Positions 1 to 13,400 of a stretch of DNA of 55,863 nt are shown in pieces; position 1 is the first letter of the stretch; every line of letters starts with the position of its first letter. Below the pieces are notes generated by a model, which worked only from the letters and a program-made list of their open reading frames with translations, made no database searches and had not been told where the DNA came from. The position numbers and the translations under genes were made by a program. Source of the stretch: Chromera velia (Eukaryota > Sar > Chromeraceae); contig JAHBMJ010005419.1 in the NCBI GenBank assembly GCA_018398765.1, positions 1 to 55,863 of the forward strand, in the 5' to 3' direction.

Positions 1-200
1 TCTGACGGCTTCTCTCTCGGTCTGTTTGTACGGAAAGAGGGAAAAGGACAGAAAACATATTGTCTGTCTGCCTGCCTGTGCGTCTACCTCCCTTTGTGCA
101 TCGGTCTGCAACTGTCGACGCTCACGTTGCAGTGTTCGTAATGTTGTTCAAGCGCTCTGTAATCTTCTGCATGTGGGTTGCTGTTTGTGTTGGCACGCAG

Positions 201-395
201 GTCCTGAAAGACTCGGGGGTTTGCTTCTGCACGCGTGCCCATTTCGGAGAGAAACTTCCGGGAGAGACCAAACAGTACGTTCGGTTTGCGTTCTCTGGGA
301 TCTCCTGTGAGGACATCGAGAGGGGAGTGGGGGCCTTCAAACAGTGGATTCAAAACTATAATAGCTCCGAGGCTGAGGCTCTCCCGAATTTCTGA
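201..395 (+). CDS. PLP-dependent class I/II aminotransferase, C-terminal exon (gene truncated by window edge)
   Basis: The last 64 residues of a fold-type I aminotransferase lie in a single exon that follows a CAG acceptor at 198-200 and ends with TGA at 393-395. The stretch shows the usual C-terminal small-domain pattern: a Gly-Val-Cys strand, an Arg-Ala-His-Phe-Gly segment, then YVRFAFSGI followed by an acidic helix (EDIERGV..FKQWI). In this family the arginine of the V-R-x-A/S-F/Y strand binds the substrate carboxylate, and R is present here. The catalytic lysine lies upstream, outside the window, so the substrate cannot be named. The sequence before 200 is TG/CT-rich and looks intronic. 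The family call is firm and the substrate class is open. Confidence 0.75.
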   Translation, partial: VLKDSGVCFCTRAHFGEKLPGETKQYVRFAFSGISCEDIERGVGAFKQWIQNYNSSEAEALPNF

Positions 396-1188
396 CTGGG
401 AGATTCAAAGTTTGATGACATGAAATAAACAAAAAAAAGAAACACACACCTGAACCTTTCAATCCAGCCCGGCCATACATATCACAACAAAGAGAGATAG
501 AGAAACGTATCAAATAAAGAGAGAGGAAAAGAGGGAAAGAGAGAAAGCATGACACTCCGCTAGATTCTTAGCTAAAAATCCATAAAATACGGTAAAATCC
601 CAGCTAAAATACCATAAAATCCTGTAAAATCCCAGCGCTACTAGCAGCCTAAAATCCCATAAAATCCTATAGCTACCTGCAGGGTACCTCAAATTAAAAA
701 AAAAATCTGCAAGCTCATTTTTTTTTAAATTAAGCTCTCAGGCTAGTATTTTGACTGACTGTTTTGAACATTAAAACTAACTTCAAAGTTCTCGACGTTT
801 ATAACTTTTTTTGAGAAATGATATTTCTTCTAAATGAATACGTGAAATTTTAAAATTTTGGGCACCTTTGGGCAAAATTTGGGGTTAATTTTACTTCAAA
901 TTTGCTTTCATAATTTACTTTGACGTTGGGGAACTTCATTAAGTTTTATATACACAAGCAAATTTCTACTTTTTTATGCATTTTTCTTCTTTTGACAAAT
1001 AAAAGGAGCTAGGCACCGACGGCTATAGTCAATATTAATGACATATATGATTAGTCATTCATTCATTCATTCATTATTCATATGAACGGGAATTAACGGG
1101 AATGGAATCTACATGACTATCTACACTGGCATACGCAAACATCTACAAACAGGAAGGCCTTTTTAAAAGTGTGAGTGTGCATGTGTGT

Positions 1189-1220
<32 letters not shown>

Positions 1221-1326
1221 CTGTGGTTCTGAGCCATATTAAACGGATGTGTCTGATTCTAGGTCTGATTTGATTGTTGGTCTTTTTGACTGTACAACTG
1301 ATGCATAAGAGTTTTGAAACGAACCT
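396..1326. other. AT-rich spacer between convergent gene 3' ends, with degenerate tandem repeat and (TG)n
   Basis: No convincing gene. Positions 565-680 hold an imperfect tandem repeat built on a taaaatccc core. Positions 690-1110 are strongly AT-rich with homopolymers and an ATTC run (1054-1076). A (TG)n tract lies at about 1165-1220. The block separates the 3' ends of the aminotransferase (+) and BTB (-) genes. Confidence 0.6.
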
Positions 1327-4300
1327 TCACACTGTCCAACGCCGTAGCAGATGATCGGCAAACAAGTGACATGGGGCAGTCATCAATTCTTCGCCTGGCA
1401 CGGGCAAATTTAATTCGAGCAAGACCGATCTTTGATACGATTGAGCGAAGGAGACTATGTTCTCGACGCTGCGTTTCATCTCCTGTTCCCCACGAAGGCG
1501 CAGGACAGCAGCAGAGGCACAAACATACCACACCAACAGAGCCACGCGCTCATGAGCCTGTCGACACCCTCCCTGCATGCAGGTCCGCCAAGTACAGAGC
1601 AACAACAACGGAGCGAGGGACTTACCGTGAGATAAGCCGCATCCCTGCATGCCCCCCCTCTGTGCTTTCATGCAGATGACAGCATACAACAATTGTGGCT
1701 CTGCGCAGTCAGCCTGTCTGCGCCCCCCCCCCTTTTGCCTCTAAGAAAGATAAAAGAGGGCGGAAACGAAGAAGAAAAATGGAAGAGAAAGGAAGATTGT
1801 GTGCGCTGGCCGTTCCATTTCACTCCATTTTCTCCCTTCGTTTCCCTTTGAGGACACTCCCTTCCTTCAGCGAAAACCTCCACTTCCGTGACCTCCCTTC
1901 GCCTGCACAAGCACCAGAAAGGGATCGAGGCAGCGAGACAGGAAGAATATATCTCGAGCGGGTCGTCCAACTGTTGCAATCTCAGTGGTGTGTGTCTCTT
2001 CATGGTACAGCTCTGCTTTGCCATCCGGGGAAAAAGAAACCACAGACAAGAGGGCATCATTCTGACCGATTGAGTCCGGAATGAGGGCGAACGCGAAACA
2101 GGCAAAAAATGAAATCAAGGCAGCGCAGAAGCGGATGTGGAACGAGAGTCAAGACGGGAGTTCTGAAGCAGACGTGCTCATCGGGGAGAATAAACAAAGA
2201 GGAAAGAGTGCCATCTACCCATGATATGTGAAACAGACATCAAACACATGTATCTGCGCACACAAACACATAAGGTTCCTTCCCGTATTTGTTTTGGCTT
2301 ACCTGTTGGTAGAGAGAGTAGGAGGACAGGCATCTGTACTCGATGTGGGGAAGTCTGTTGAGAATGTCCTCAGTAGCCATCGTGCTGCACAGACAGACAG
2401 ACAGACAGAACAGAGAGAGATTCAGAAAGGCCACAGAGGAAACGCCATGCGGTATTGGTATTTCACAACTCGCCATGAGATGTTTCTACGACGGAAGTCG
2501 AAGGATGAAACGAACAAAAATGGGAAAGAAGACTCGAAGAGAGAGGGGGGTTTCTTGACTGATTATCGAGGCATGGCGTCTAGACATTCATGACAATGAA
2601 ACCCCCCAACAGATGGCAGGCAGGTACCTGGGGGGTAGACAAACGAGAGAAAAGGATTTGAGGATCGAGAAAGAAGAAAAGTGAAGGAAGCGAAAGCCGA
2701 AAGCCCACTCACTTCCATGATTCAATCCACGAACACGACAGGTGCTTCCCTCCCTCACTCAATCTCACTCACTCACTCACTCACTCACTTGCCAAGGTCT
2801 GCAGAGAAGTGGTACAAAATCAGAGACACCAGCGGGTTCTCCACCATGGACACCTGCAGAAACACAGACACAGAGAGAAAAAAGACGGGCTCAAGCAAAA
2901 ATCGTTCACTATACCCCCGCGCGCTGCGAGGAGACAGGAAGAGAGAGAGAGAGAGAGAGAGAAAGTGAGGGAAGGCGGGTCGGGCAACCAAAGGAAAGGA
3001 AAGGAAAGGAGTGATGAAGAAAATAGCCCCATAGCTTCCCACCCCCTCAATACTGTGAGGCCAAAGAGACAAGCAAAGAGAAACACCAGCCAACCGCACA
3101 ACAAAGCACATCAACCAGAAAGAAAGCCAACGGACCAGAATAGTGAGATGGTCCTCCTCCGATAATTCTGCCGTCGCGATGGGGAGCGTCGTGGACCTGT
3201 GAGGAGGAAAGGGGAGGGGGGGGAGGGAAGGAGGGAAGAAGGGGAGGCATGACAGAGAAGAGGATCAGAAAGGAAGAACAGCTACCGGTTCGTACGAAAC
3301 AGATGGAGACAGACAGACGGACGGGCTACAGGCGGATCGAAACACACATGAGAAAAACCGAGGAAAAGGTAGACTGAGAAATGGAGAGAGAGAGAGAAAG
3401 AGAGAGTAATACAAGATGCAACTCGACGGACATGCGCACCCACTCACCCACCCACCAGTGGAGGGACACCCCCTGAGGGAAGCAGATGAACACGGGGCGC
3501 TCATGGAAGACGTTGTTCCCCCTGAAGATCACCTGCCTGCTTGTGCACAAAGAAAGAAGGAAACTGAGACATGTAGAGAGAAAGAAAACGAGAAAGGAAC
3601 GCACCAAAACAATAACAATCGACAAGACTCACACCGATCCCCTCAGAAATGAAAAGAGAGAAAGAAAGGGGACATAAGACAGTTTCAAAGGGGACTGTTA
3701 GAAGGGAGGAGAGTTCTGGAAGCATTTTTACGGCAGAAAAACACCACAAAAAGGGGACCACGAACAGAGAGAAACTAAGAGGAGAGATCTCAAAAAGCAG
3801 GACTGACCAGGCAAACATTGCGGCTGGGAACCTCTTCATGCACGCATGGATTTGGGGTTCCACTTCGGTTGCGGATTCGTACACAATTCGGATCTTTCCT
3901 GTACGCAGTCAGTCAGGGAGACAGACAGACAGACAGACGGACGGGCGGGTAGGCATGAATGAGATGATGCGAAGAAAAGTAAACGACGAGAAAGAAGAAA
4001 ATGAATGGAGGTACCGGAAGACTTAGTATGTACGCATCCATGCGTTATCCTTCCCCCTCCATGCGGGCTCGCCCTGCATCTGCCAAGAGAAACCCCTGCA
4101 CTCTTCCAATCCCACTGTCCAATTGGACGGGCCGGTGTTTCCATCTCACTCAGGTAATGATGAACTTTTCCAGCAGCCCCCCACCCACCCACTGACCCTC
4201 AGCGCCATGATCGATGCGGACCCCCCAGTCGAACAGAGCCCCCGACACCAGGCGGACAGGCAACTGGTCTCGGAGTGCCCGTTTGACCTGAGGAATTTGC

Positions 4301-5281
4301 CTGCAGGCGTCCTCGCATGGGGGGAGGGAGGGACAGGGAGGGACCGAAGGGGAGAGGTAACGTTCGTTCAGTCGGCAGGTTCTTTCGAAAGACCTCTCTC
4401 TCTCTCTCTCTCTCTCTAAGTCTGTCTCTCTCTCGCGCGCTTTCCCTGCCTCTCTCTAAATCTGTCAATCTAGATCGAGTGAAAGAACAAATGAAAACGA
4501 AACCCGAGGAAAGGACGACGCCCCTCCTCAGGGAACTGCTGATGGATGACCAGAATCGTGTGTCAGTGTGTGTGTGTGTGCGTGCGTCGAGCAAGAAATG
4601 AGAAGAGGAAAGTCCCGAATCGCAACCTGCAATTGCACTGTGAAAGAAGATCGGGTGGAGAGACAGGCAGCTGACCACTCTACACTCTTGATTTCCGTCC
4701 CCTTTGCCATCGCCATGGGGTCATCAGGCAACGGTTTGAAGTAGGAGAGGGAGGTGGGATCGTGATTCCAGGGCCAGTTCTTGCAGTCCTGAATCGATGG
4801 ATGCATGGATGGATGGATGGAGAGAGAAATAGAAACAAAACACACTTGCTCTCATTGGATGATTACACTGCCTGTTCCCTCGACAGGCAAAAACGAGAGG
4901 GGAAAATGAAGAAAGAGAGATAGACAGACTACTAATGAGACAGACAGACAGACAGACAGGCAGACAGAGAAAGAGGCGAGATCATTCCTCTTCTTTCGCT
5001 TGATCAAGAGGAAGCATGCAAAATGCAGGACAGACAGCTCAACAAGACGGCGAAGACGGACAGGCGCACTCACCTTCAGGAGATCGCACGCGGTTTCGAA
5101 TTGAGACCACTCGACTGCGAACTGCACTGTGTCTTTTGCTTGTTGATCTGCGATGGTGGAGAGAAGGGGGCACAAGCGCAAAAGCGTGAGGGCATTCAGG
5201 AAAGAGAACAGCCGGACGAACTCGACACAAAAAATAGGAAGCAAACGACAGTTGAAGGCAGATAATGCAATAAGAAAACAG

Positions 5282-5331
<50 letters not shown>

Positions 5332-5629
5332 AAGAGAAAGAGAAAGAGAAAGAAGAGAGAGAAAAAAAAGAAAGAAAGAAAGAAAGAAACAAGAGAGAGA
5401 GAGAGAGANGGGAGGGAGGGAGAGAGGGAGAACGGCACCAACAAGCCGATGTTTCATTCGCCACGTGTGACTTTTGCATGAAACCCCCCGAGGAATACCT
5501 TCAATCAAATGAAAGTGCAGAGAGAAGATGTACTCTCAAAACCTTCTCATCTGACCTGTGCAGCACCGTGAGCAAATCGCCCGGAGAAGATCCATCAGGT
5601 ACCGCCTGTGCACTCCCAGCATCTGTGCT

Positions 5630-5668
<39 letters not shown>

Positions 5669-6943
5669 CCAGGCAGGGAGGCACACGGACCGGACGAGCA
5701 GATGAGAATGCAACGTTTCGCGGGCCGGACTGTCTCTCTGAAAGTTGTAGGGCAGCCACGCAGATCCGTACAGAAACAGAAGCAGACAAAGAAACACACA
5801 GAAAAGCGAGTGAGCATATCCGGGGCTGCCCCCAAGAAAAGAGAACGGAAAGAAACTCCTCAACGGTGTAACGTTTTTTGAACGCACTACTGCTATCAGT
5901 TGAAAGAAGAAAATCAGAGCAAAACGTTCCTCTCTCACCTGGTCTCTCAGCGACGCGTGTTGAATCAGATCAAAGAAGTGGTCTGTCACAAAAGCTGCAA
6001 ACACACACACGCACACACGGGGACATGACACAGGCCCTCCAAGACAACAACTGTCACAGCCCTTCCTTTCTACCCCTCTGCTTGATTTTTTAATTCTTCA
6101 GAGATCGACCAGATCACGGGAGGGCCGTTCTTCTTCCCTCCCCGCCCTTCCCAAAACGCCACCCCCCCCCTTTCCCTCAGGCTGCCGCAGAGGCTTCCTG
6201 ACTGACCGACGACTCCCTCTCCGATGAGGGGTTGGTGTACGAGTTCCTCGTGTTGAAGGATTGTGAGGCAGTTCTGGAAGGTCAACCGAGGAACCACCAG
6301 GCCATAAAAGTCTGCATGCATCAAACAACCAAACGCGAAAGAAAGCCGTCAGACAGTCAGACAGACAGACAAAGGCGGAAAGGAAGAGCCCCAACAGTAT
6401 TGTCAGTCAGCCAGTGAGTCAATAAGCGCAGTAAGACATGACTGCATGAATGAATAAGTTGGACTTTACAGAAGGGCGACAGCGTGTCAAGAATGAGGGG
6501 ACGCTGCCCCTCCCCTGTTCCAACAAGAAAAGAAAAAGGGAACGACGAAAGAACGGAGGAAGCAATCACACAAAAATACCAGCGACGCAGCATAAGACAG
6601 AGGGACGTGGGGGGACAAATTCCCAAGGAAAAAAGTACGCGGAGACTGGGCGACGACCCGAGGAAGCAAGAAAGCGGCGCTTTACTTTTTTTGTCAAACA
6701 GAGAAAGCAGCCGCTCACCGTCACCCTGAATTGTCGGAATCCCCAAAGCCTGCAGGAACGCAGAAAGCAAGGGAACAAATATTGCTACAAAAAAGAAGAG
6801 GCGATCCGAGGGGATCGGAGAAAATAACGCAAAAAAGAGAATGGGAGGGAGGACAGTCGGTAGAGGAAGCCAGCTTCAGTAAGGTGGATGTGTTGTGGTT
6901 GTGTGTAAATCGATCCTTTGGTGAGAAAGAAAGAAAGAAAGAA

Positions 6944-6975
<32 letters not shown>

Positions 6976-8152
6976 AAAGAAAAGAAAGAAAGAAAGAAAG
7001 AGAAAGAAAGAAAGAAAAAGAAAGAAAGAGAAAGAAAGAAAGAAAGAAAGAAAGAACGAAAGAAAAAAAAAAAAAAAGAAAGAAAGAAAGAAAGAAAAAA
7101 AGAAAGATTTAGGCACAGAATAAGGCACGAAGACAGTAGAAAAAACAGGAAGAAGGAAGACCACGTAAAAGAACGGACCCTCGCTTCTGAGAGCAGTTCC
7201 ATTATCTCGTCCTGCAAGCAGTCAGGCGGAAAGAGAGACACACACAGAGGACAGAAGTCAGTCGGACACGAAGACGGACAGCCGGAAGAAACACCATACG
7301 GCTTGACTAGCTGACAGGCACAGGAAGCAGACAGAAGAAGCGGTTGGCGTGGCCACGAACGCAAAGAAGAAAAAGAAGAAGGAGAAGAAGAAGGAGTTGA
7401 AGAAGAAGAAGAAAAGGTACAGAGACAAACAACGGCACATGCAAAAGCACTGACCGGTGGAGTCTGTTCGTCCAATTCGTCCCCATACAGGTATCTGATC
7501 AACTGGCGAATCACTGCAAACAAAAACAAACGCGGACAGATGGATGCAAACGGGCAGGCCTCTGCAGAGAGGCACGCTGGCTTCAGCGGAACATATACGT
7601 TGAAACCGACCACATCTGTGCTTGTCTTCACCGTCAGACCCCCCATGACAAATTTTCTTTCCGCCTGCAAACCTTGCCCAGTCTCCCCGAACACTCAAAC
7701 AAATCCGACAGATCACTCTCGCCAGCCAGCCAACCCCGGCTTTCGCCAACCCCAGCAAGATTCCCCCCCCACCTGAGTATCTCTGAGAAGGGAATTCGAT
7801 GCGCGCTGGAGGGTTTGGAACTCCACAAAATTGTTCGAAGAAATACGCAGAGTTCGACGCCAAAATGCACCTGTGGGCACGAATCTCCTTCCCTGCGTGC
7901 GACACTCACAAGAACACAGACAGGCAGAGACGGACAAGGGATCTATCTGTCTGTTGCATTCACCAACACCAAAGAAGAAAACATAGAACAGACAAGCTTG
8001 ATCCATTCATCGATCAGCTGACCTTCTGCCACCAGTGCAATGTCGAACAAAGGCGCAAAGGCTGGGTCTGAAATCAGTTTCAGACAGTCCGGAGTGTGCT
8101 TGTGGGGCTTTCTGACGGCCCCCTTGGAGGCCAGACCGAGTCCCGAGTCCAT
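1327..8152 (-). CDS. BTB/POZ domain protein, many small exons
   Basis: The start ATG is at 8152. The first exons join cleanly in frame: 8152-8023, 7892-7773, 7513-7455, 7211-7179, 6749-6719, 6311-6207, 5994-5939. Together they give a BTB fold: D-I-A-L-V-A-E-G, then K-E-I-R-A-H-R-C-I-L-A with the conserved A-H-R, S-x-Y-F, then L-I-R-Y-L-Y-G and an ELL..A..LGIP helix pair, followed by a BACK-like helical stretch (about 6311-5939). BTB proteins usually dimerise or act as Cullin-3 adaptors; nothing here fixes the substrate. Further probable exons, with less certain frames, are near 5605-5556, 5150-5075, 4790-4680, 4300-4205, 3900-3820, 3530-3455, 3190-3135, 2855-2790, 2395-2303, 2080-1880 and 1460-1327. 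The junction after 5556 does not close in frame in my reading, so a missed exon or a sequence error is possible. The 3' end is provisional. Confidence 0.65.
2935..2962. repeat. (GA)n microsatellite in BTB intron
   Basis: Uninterrupted GA dinucleotides on the + strand, so CT on the sense strand of the gene. Confidence 0.8.
4393..4440. repeat. (CT)n microsatellite
   Basis: CT-rich on the + strand inside a minus-strand gene, the one clear exception to the sense-pyrimidine rule in this window. Confidence 0.7.
5283..5410. repeat. GA / GAAA microsatellite with an ambiguous base at 5409
   Basis: Purine-only composite of GA, GAAA and AAAG units within a BTB intron, pyrimidine-rich on the sense strand. 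The N at 5409 suggests an unresolved repeat length. Confidence 0.8.
6922..7107. repeat. (GAAA)n microsatellite, about 190 bp
   Basis: The largest simple repeat of the window, a tract of GAAA units with small interruptions in the BTB intron between the exons at 7211-7179 and 6749-6719. It reads CTTT on the sense strand. Confidence 0.85.
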
Positions 8153-9049
8153 CGTCTCTCACCTCAAACACTCCGTCAGTGGCACCTGTTATGAGTCCGT
8201 ACTCTACCAGATTATAACAGGTATATGTGTACTTTCCCTATCTGCAAACTTTTGTGACGCGACTTGGGTAACTTCAGCGGTAAGGAACCTACGTCAGGCT
8301 CTGCGGGTGGAAACTCAACTCCTTTATGAATCGATCGATCGCTGAGCACTGCAAAGTTCACTCCGCGTCACAACATGCAGAGGTGCTGATTGTGATCTGT
8401 ACAATATTTCAGCATCATGGGATGAACACGTAACACCATGTCACACCGATGAAGCAACAGATCACGGGAAGATTCTCACGAAGATCGATCAATCTTCAGA
8501 TCGGAATCTTCAATTTTTTTTTGGCGCTGTAGCCGCGAGATGCCGCGAGCCACCTGCATGCATGCGGGCCATCGATCGCGGCCGCGGGCCGGCGGGCCCG
8601 CCGGTCGATCGCGCGGATTCAATGGCCGCGCGGCCGCGTTCCGAAAATTTCGGAAGCCGTTGCGCATGCAGCGTAGACCCAGGCAGATCCCGGCAGCTAT
8701 ACGGCCCTGCATGGCGCTGCGAGCGAAATTCATGCAGGTGCCAACTCCCCTTTCCTCATGAAGCAGAAGCTTGCTGCTACTCCACGTTTTTAGTATATAT
8801 TTTGAGAATCGAATCGAAAGAAAGATTTCAGCATTGGGTCTTCTGCGGCTCCGAACGAGGGATCATTCATTCAAGCAGTAATTGTACGCGTTGCTTGTAT
8901 ATACAGACCTTCCGGACAGGGCTTCTTATGCTCTGAAAAATCCATCCTCTTGCTGTCCTGTGTGGACCTGAGAGTCTTCTCTTCTGTCTTTGTGCGGGAG
9001 AATCACGACTTCCAAGTGATACGAGTCTTGGAGTGCAGCGGTGGACAAA
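8153..9049. promoter_or_regulatory. Divergent intergenic region with GC/CpG-rich patch (8530-8720)
   Basis: This separates the start codons of the BTB (-) and PWWP (+) genes, so both promoters should lie here. The patch 8530-8720 is dense in CpG and palindromes (GCGGCCGC, GGGCCGGCGGGCCC, ATCGATCG) and holds TGCATGCA at 8555-8562. It interrupts otherwise ordinary sequence. A second GC/CpG patch carrying the same 11-mer (8577-8587) lies in the kinase/ankyrin divergent region. Promoter function is inferred from position. Confidence 0.5.
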
Positions 9050-10461
9050 ATGAGCGCGCCGGATGAGGATGCGAAGACGAGAGACGGCCAAGGAAAATGG
9101 GTGGTCTGGTATAAGTACCAAAAGTTTCCCTGGTCCGTTCGCCAATGCCGGTCTTTTTCTGCACCCCTATTCATGAGCCGTCTTAGTGTTCTGCCTGTCT
9201 ATTGACCCATCGGGTCCCGTAGTTGATCACTCTGGCTGAGCAGGTGTCTAGATGCCTCTAGCGACGGCTGTTTTTGACTCCGTGGTGCGTTTGCGGAAGG
9301 TATGTGCATGTCTATGTTTTGAGGCAGTGCCTCTCTATTTAAAGGACTACTTCACCTTTTGGTGTTCGTTCTACTGTTTGCTTTATTTGGCTTCTGGGCT
9401 CATGAAAAGCCAAGGAAGCGAAGGGAAAGAAAGAAATCTACTGGGAAGAGAAACGGTGAATGAAGGTTCTCCTCTTGACTGTCCGCCTGTCACTCCGACA
9501 GTGCGCCGTTGCAAGACCAGAAAAGGAAGCGGGTAAAATTGGGTTGCCATTAAAAGAGTCAGAATCAAGGTACCTAAAATAAACGCCTACCCTGTTTCTG
9601 TTTCTCTCCCTCTCTCTCGATTCTTGCAGGTGGCCGGGCGTTGTGGTTGACCCCAACAAGAAAGAGCAACAAACGGTCCCTCTTCTGCCAGAGGTGCTTG
9701 CCAAAAAACCAAAAAAGAAGGAGGCCTACTTGGTCGGTTTGCCTGAAGGCGCTATTCATCTTGTGGGCAGAGTGAGAAGGAGGTAACCCTTCTATTCCCC
9801 CTCTCGTCCTGAAACTTGTCGACCCCTCTTTTTTTTTTTTCCTTCTCTTTTATGCCCAGCCTAGGTGTTTTGGAGGATGTCGCCCATCCCTGGATTCCAA
9901 TTTTTGCATCTCTTTGATTCCATTGTGTGGATAGGTGCTGCTCCAAAGAGAAGTCTGTAGAGATAGACGAACCGTGGGTTGAACTTGGGTTTCTCCACCA
10001 AGAATAGGAGAATCCTCTTTGCTGGTTGACGCTTAGCTGTGTGGTGTTTGATTGATCAGGTGCTGTCGCTGGGGGACTACTACTACGCATGGTGCACTCC
10101 AGACCAGGTGGCTGACTTCAAGACCGCATACGCAAAGCACAGCAGCAAGTGAGTGTACAAAAATAGGGAAGGCGATTTTGATTCTGATGATTGCTTGGGT
10201 GCGACCAGCACTTACCAAATGACCTGCCCATCCAGGAAATGTTTCTTCGTCTCCCCTCTCCTGGAGTATGGAAAGAGCTCCTCGCATTTGGCAAGAGGAA
10301 GACTCAGATGTTCGATGCGGAATGGGGGAGGGAGGAGGAAAGCAGGTAGGAGTAGAGGAGAAGGGAGAAGGAGCAAAGGAAGACTTTACGACCTCTTCAC
10401 TTTTCCACTCTTTTGACGGGAGCGCTTCTCTCTCTCCNTCCCTCCCTCCCTCCCTCCCTCC

Positions 10462-10498
<37 letters not shown>

Positions 10499-13400
10499 TG
10501 TGTCTGTCTGTCTGTCTTTCTGTTTGTCTGTCTGTTTGTGTGTGTGTGTGTGTGTGTGTGCGTTTCCTTCCCTTAGAATCTCGGTCCCCTCCCTCTTTTC
10601 TTTTGTTCATTCATTCGTTCAGGTGTCGGAAAACCCGCCCAGGAAAGATTGCTGTTCAGGATGCCCTCGAAGAATCGGGCCAGACCTCCGACCACCCTGA
10701 CTGGGACGAGGCCATTCACAGAGAGAACATGTCTGAGGCTGCTGCAGCAGAGACAGAAGAGAAGGAGGAACCAAAAACGAAGAAGGGAAAGGCACTTAGC
10801 AAGGAAACAAAGAAAAAGGAAAAGGGGGGGAAGCAAAAAGAGAAAGCAAAGGAGAAGGGGGGCGACTGGAGAGAAGTCCGGTCCGCTCCCTCCTCTCCGT
10901 CCCCCTCCCGCCAACAGCCCCAATCCAAGTCAAAGTCAAGTTCGGGAAGCAGTGAGAGTTCGTCAAGTGGGAGTGAGGACAGCAGCAGTAGTAGCAGTGA
11001 CAGTGACAGCAGCAGCAGCAGCAGTAGTAGCGGCGAGTCATCGGATGAAGAAGAAGTTTCAGAGAGAGTTGACAAAAAGAGAAAGCACGAAAAGGATGAT
11101 GAAGGGAGCAGTAAGAAGGCGAAACGGAAGACTGTGAAGGAGAGACAGTCACAGTCACAGAAAGGGAAACGAAACGTGGAGAACGATCATGAAGCGGAAA
11201 CATCCTCTTCATCTTCATCCGCAGCAGCAGCAGCAGCAGCTGCCGTTGGGGCCTCCCGTCCGAAGCGGGGGGCTGCTCAGGCACAGGAAGGAGAGGACGA
11301 GAATGCCGCAGGGCTCCCCTCCGAGTTCCTCGGTTTCTCTGCAGGGGAAGCTATGGCAGCCGTGTGTGCTGAAGATGAGGCCGAGCTAAAACGGCAGAAA
11401 AAGCTCAAGAGGGAACAGAAGGCGGCAGAGGAGGCGGAGCAACGAGTCAATGCGAGGGGAGGGGTGTCTGTCTGTCTGTCTCTCTCTTTTCTTCTTCTCT
11501 AGTTGTCCTCTTCCTGTGTGCGTGTGCGCTGGATGCAGCTTTCTGCCTGCCTCCTGCCTCTCTCATTTCATGACCTTGGGAAATCGGGAGTTGACCTCTT
11601 TCCGTTTCCTTCCACTCTTTCGTCCTCGCCTCTCCCTTCTCTTCCTGCCTGACTTTGGCGCTCACTTCTTCCCTGCTTGACGTTTCTGTTTCTGCCTCAC
11701 TTCTTCTCTGCTTGACGTTTCTGTTTCTGCCTCACTTCTTCTCTGCTTGACGTTTCTGTTTCTGCCTCTGCTTGACGTTTCTGTTTCTGCCTGTTGACTT
11801 TCCCCCGGCCTCCCCCCTTCCCTTACTTGCAAGCAGCGTGCTCTGACAGCGGAGTATCTCCATAGGTTGTTGTTGGAGAAGCGGAAGGAGGACGCAAAGG
11901 GAGGGAGGCTGAGAGTGTCCAAGGTCTCTGCAGTGCTCGTACGACAGACAAACAGACTCAAACAGTGGAAGTCAGCCCCGACTCACCCTCGGTCTTTTTT
12001 ATTTCGTTCCTGCCTGCTTGCTTTCTTCCTTTCTATGCTTCCTATTTAGAATTTCTATCCTCTCTCTCTCCCTCTCCCCCCCTGTCTTTCTGGCTGGATT
12101 TTTCATGGGGAGGAGCGCCAGCCTCCTTCCTTGAAGCCACAGCAGGTTTGCTGCCTCGATCTTGGTGTTTTTTTTCCATTGCAGAGAGGACAGCCACGTC
12201 TCTCGGCAGTGGTCTCTCTCTGAGTATGTCCGTATGCACTCGGTGGCCTGTCTGCAGATAAAGAGGAAAACGGGGAGGAAACTACCCGCTCTACTTATAG
12301 CCAAATCTCTGTGTGTACCCTTTCTCTTTGGGCATTTCGTCTCTCACTGCGTGCAGGAACATGGTGGATGCAGAGTCCCAAAAAATACGCAAATGGTCAG
12401 TCTCGCCAGAAAAAGTGAAACGAGCAGTAGAAGCATGCCCCGCGAACACCCCGAAAGGGGGAAGAAAGGCCTTTTATTCGACCCTCAAGAGAAAAAAAAG
12501 ACTTGGCCGGTTCGGAGAAGCTGAGAGATATGAAGTGATGAGGAAGAGCAGAGAAGAGGGAAGGAAAGAGACCCTGGAACAGAGCAGAGAAAGTGAGCAC
12601 CGAAGAGATAGAGCATCGCTCACACGCACATCCTCAGCCCGCGTGTCTCTCTTCTCTTGTCGTCGTCCATTCCTGTCGACCCTCTCCTGACGGCTCATGC
12701 AGCTACCCACCATCACGAGCCTCCTCATGAATTCTCCCAACGTGAATGTTCATTCCCGCCCCGTGTGTGCCTTCTTAGTCGATGGATGCATCGATGAATC
12801 AAATCCATCCTGCAGGTCCATCAGCGAGAGACGGCAGGCGAGTCTGCAGGCAGCTCTGAGATCGCTGAAATCTCACGTCACGCAACGACTGGCTGCAGAG
12901 ACTGTTGCGTACCTCCGCATCGCTGGTAGGTCGGTCGGTCGGCCTGTGCGGATAACGAGAAGTTTTACGTCTTGAGTCATTCATCCGTCCACAAGCCATC
13001 TCGGCATCCGCAACCCCATGCATGCATTCCTTCATTTGCTGGACGTTCTTCCTGTGAGTTTTTGCGTCTTTTCACAAGTATGTTTCTTAGTGGGTTCACT
13101 TGAGTCCATCACTTCACTTCATGCATCCACAATTAAGCATATGTAAACTTGCCCTCTCTGCAGGGCTCTCAGAGCTGGAGGCTCCGGACCCGTCTGACCT
13201 GAAGGACATCCAGAGAAGGGGGAAGCCTGAGGAATTCGAGAAGAAGGCTACGGCAGCTGTATATATGGTCGGTTTTATTTGATTTTTTTGTTGGCCGTGT
13301 CTTCGGTCTCTCAGTCTGTCAGGGTGGTCAGTTGGGCCTTCGGCCATTCTCCCTCTGTGCGTATCTATCTCTGGGCGGTTTTCTCTCATTTTCTTTGATG

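Noticed and set aside
6876-7694. 272-codon minus-strand frame rich in Phe/Ser/Leu
   Set aside because: It is a read-through of the GAAA microsatellite and introns of the BTB gene, whose true exons are in other frames.
8540-8936. Arg-rich plus-strand frames in the BTB/PWWP spacer
   Set aside because: They arise from the CpG-rich palindromic patch and have no acceptor, donor or domain consistent with a gene.
10486-10622. N-terminal extension of the PWWP gene exon 4 starting in the TG/TCTG repeat
   Set aside because: The open frame is due to the microsatellite. The CAG at 10620-10622 and the frame from exon 3 place the exon start at 10623.
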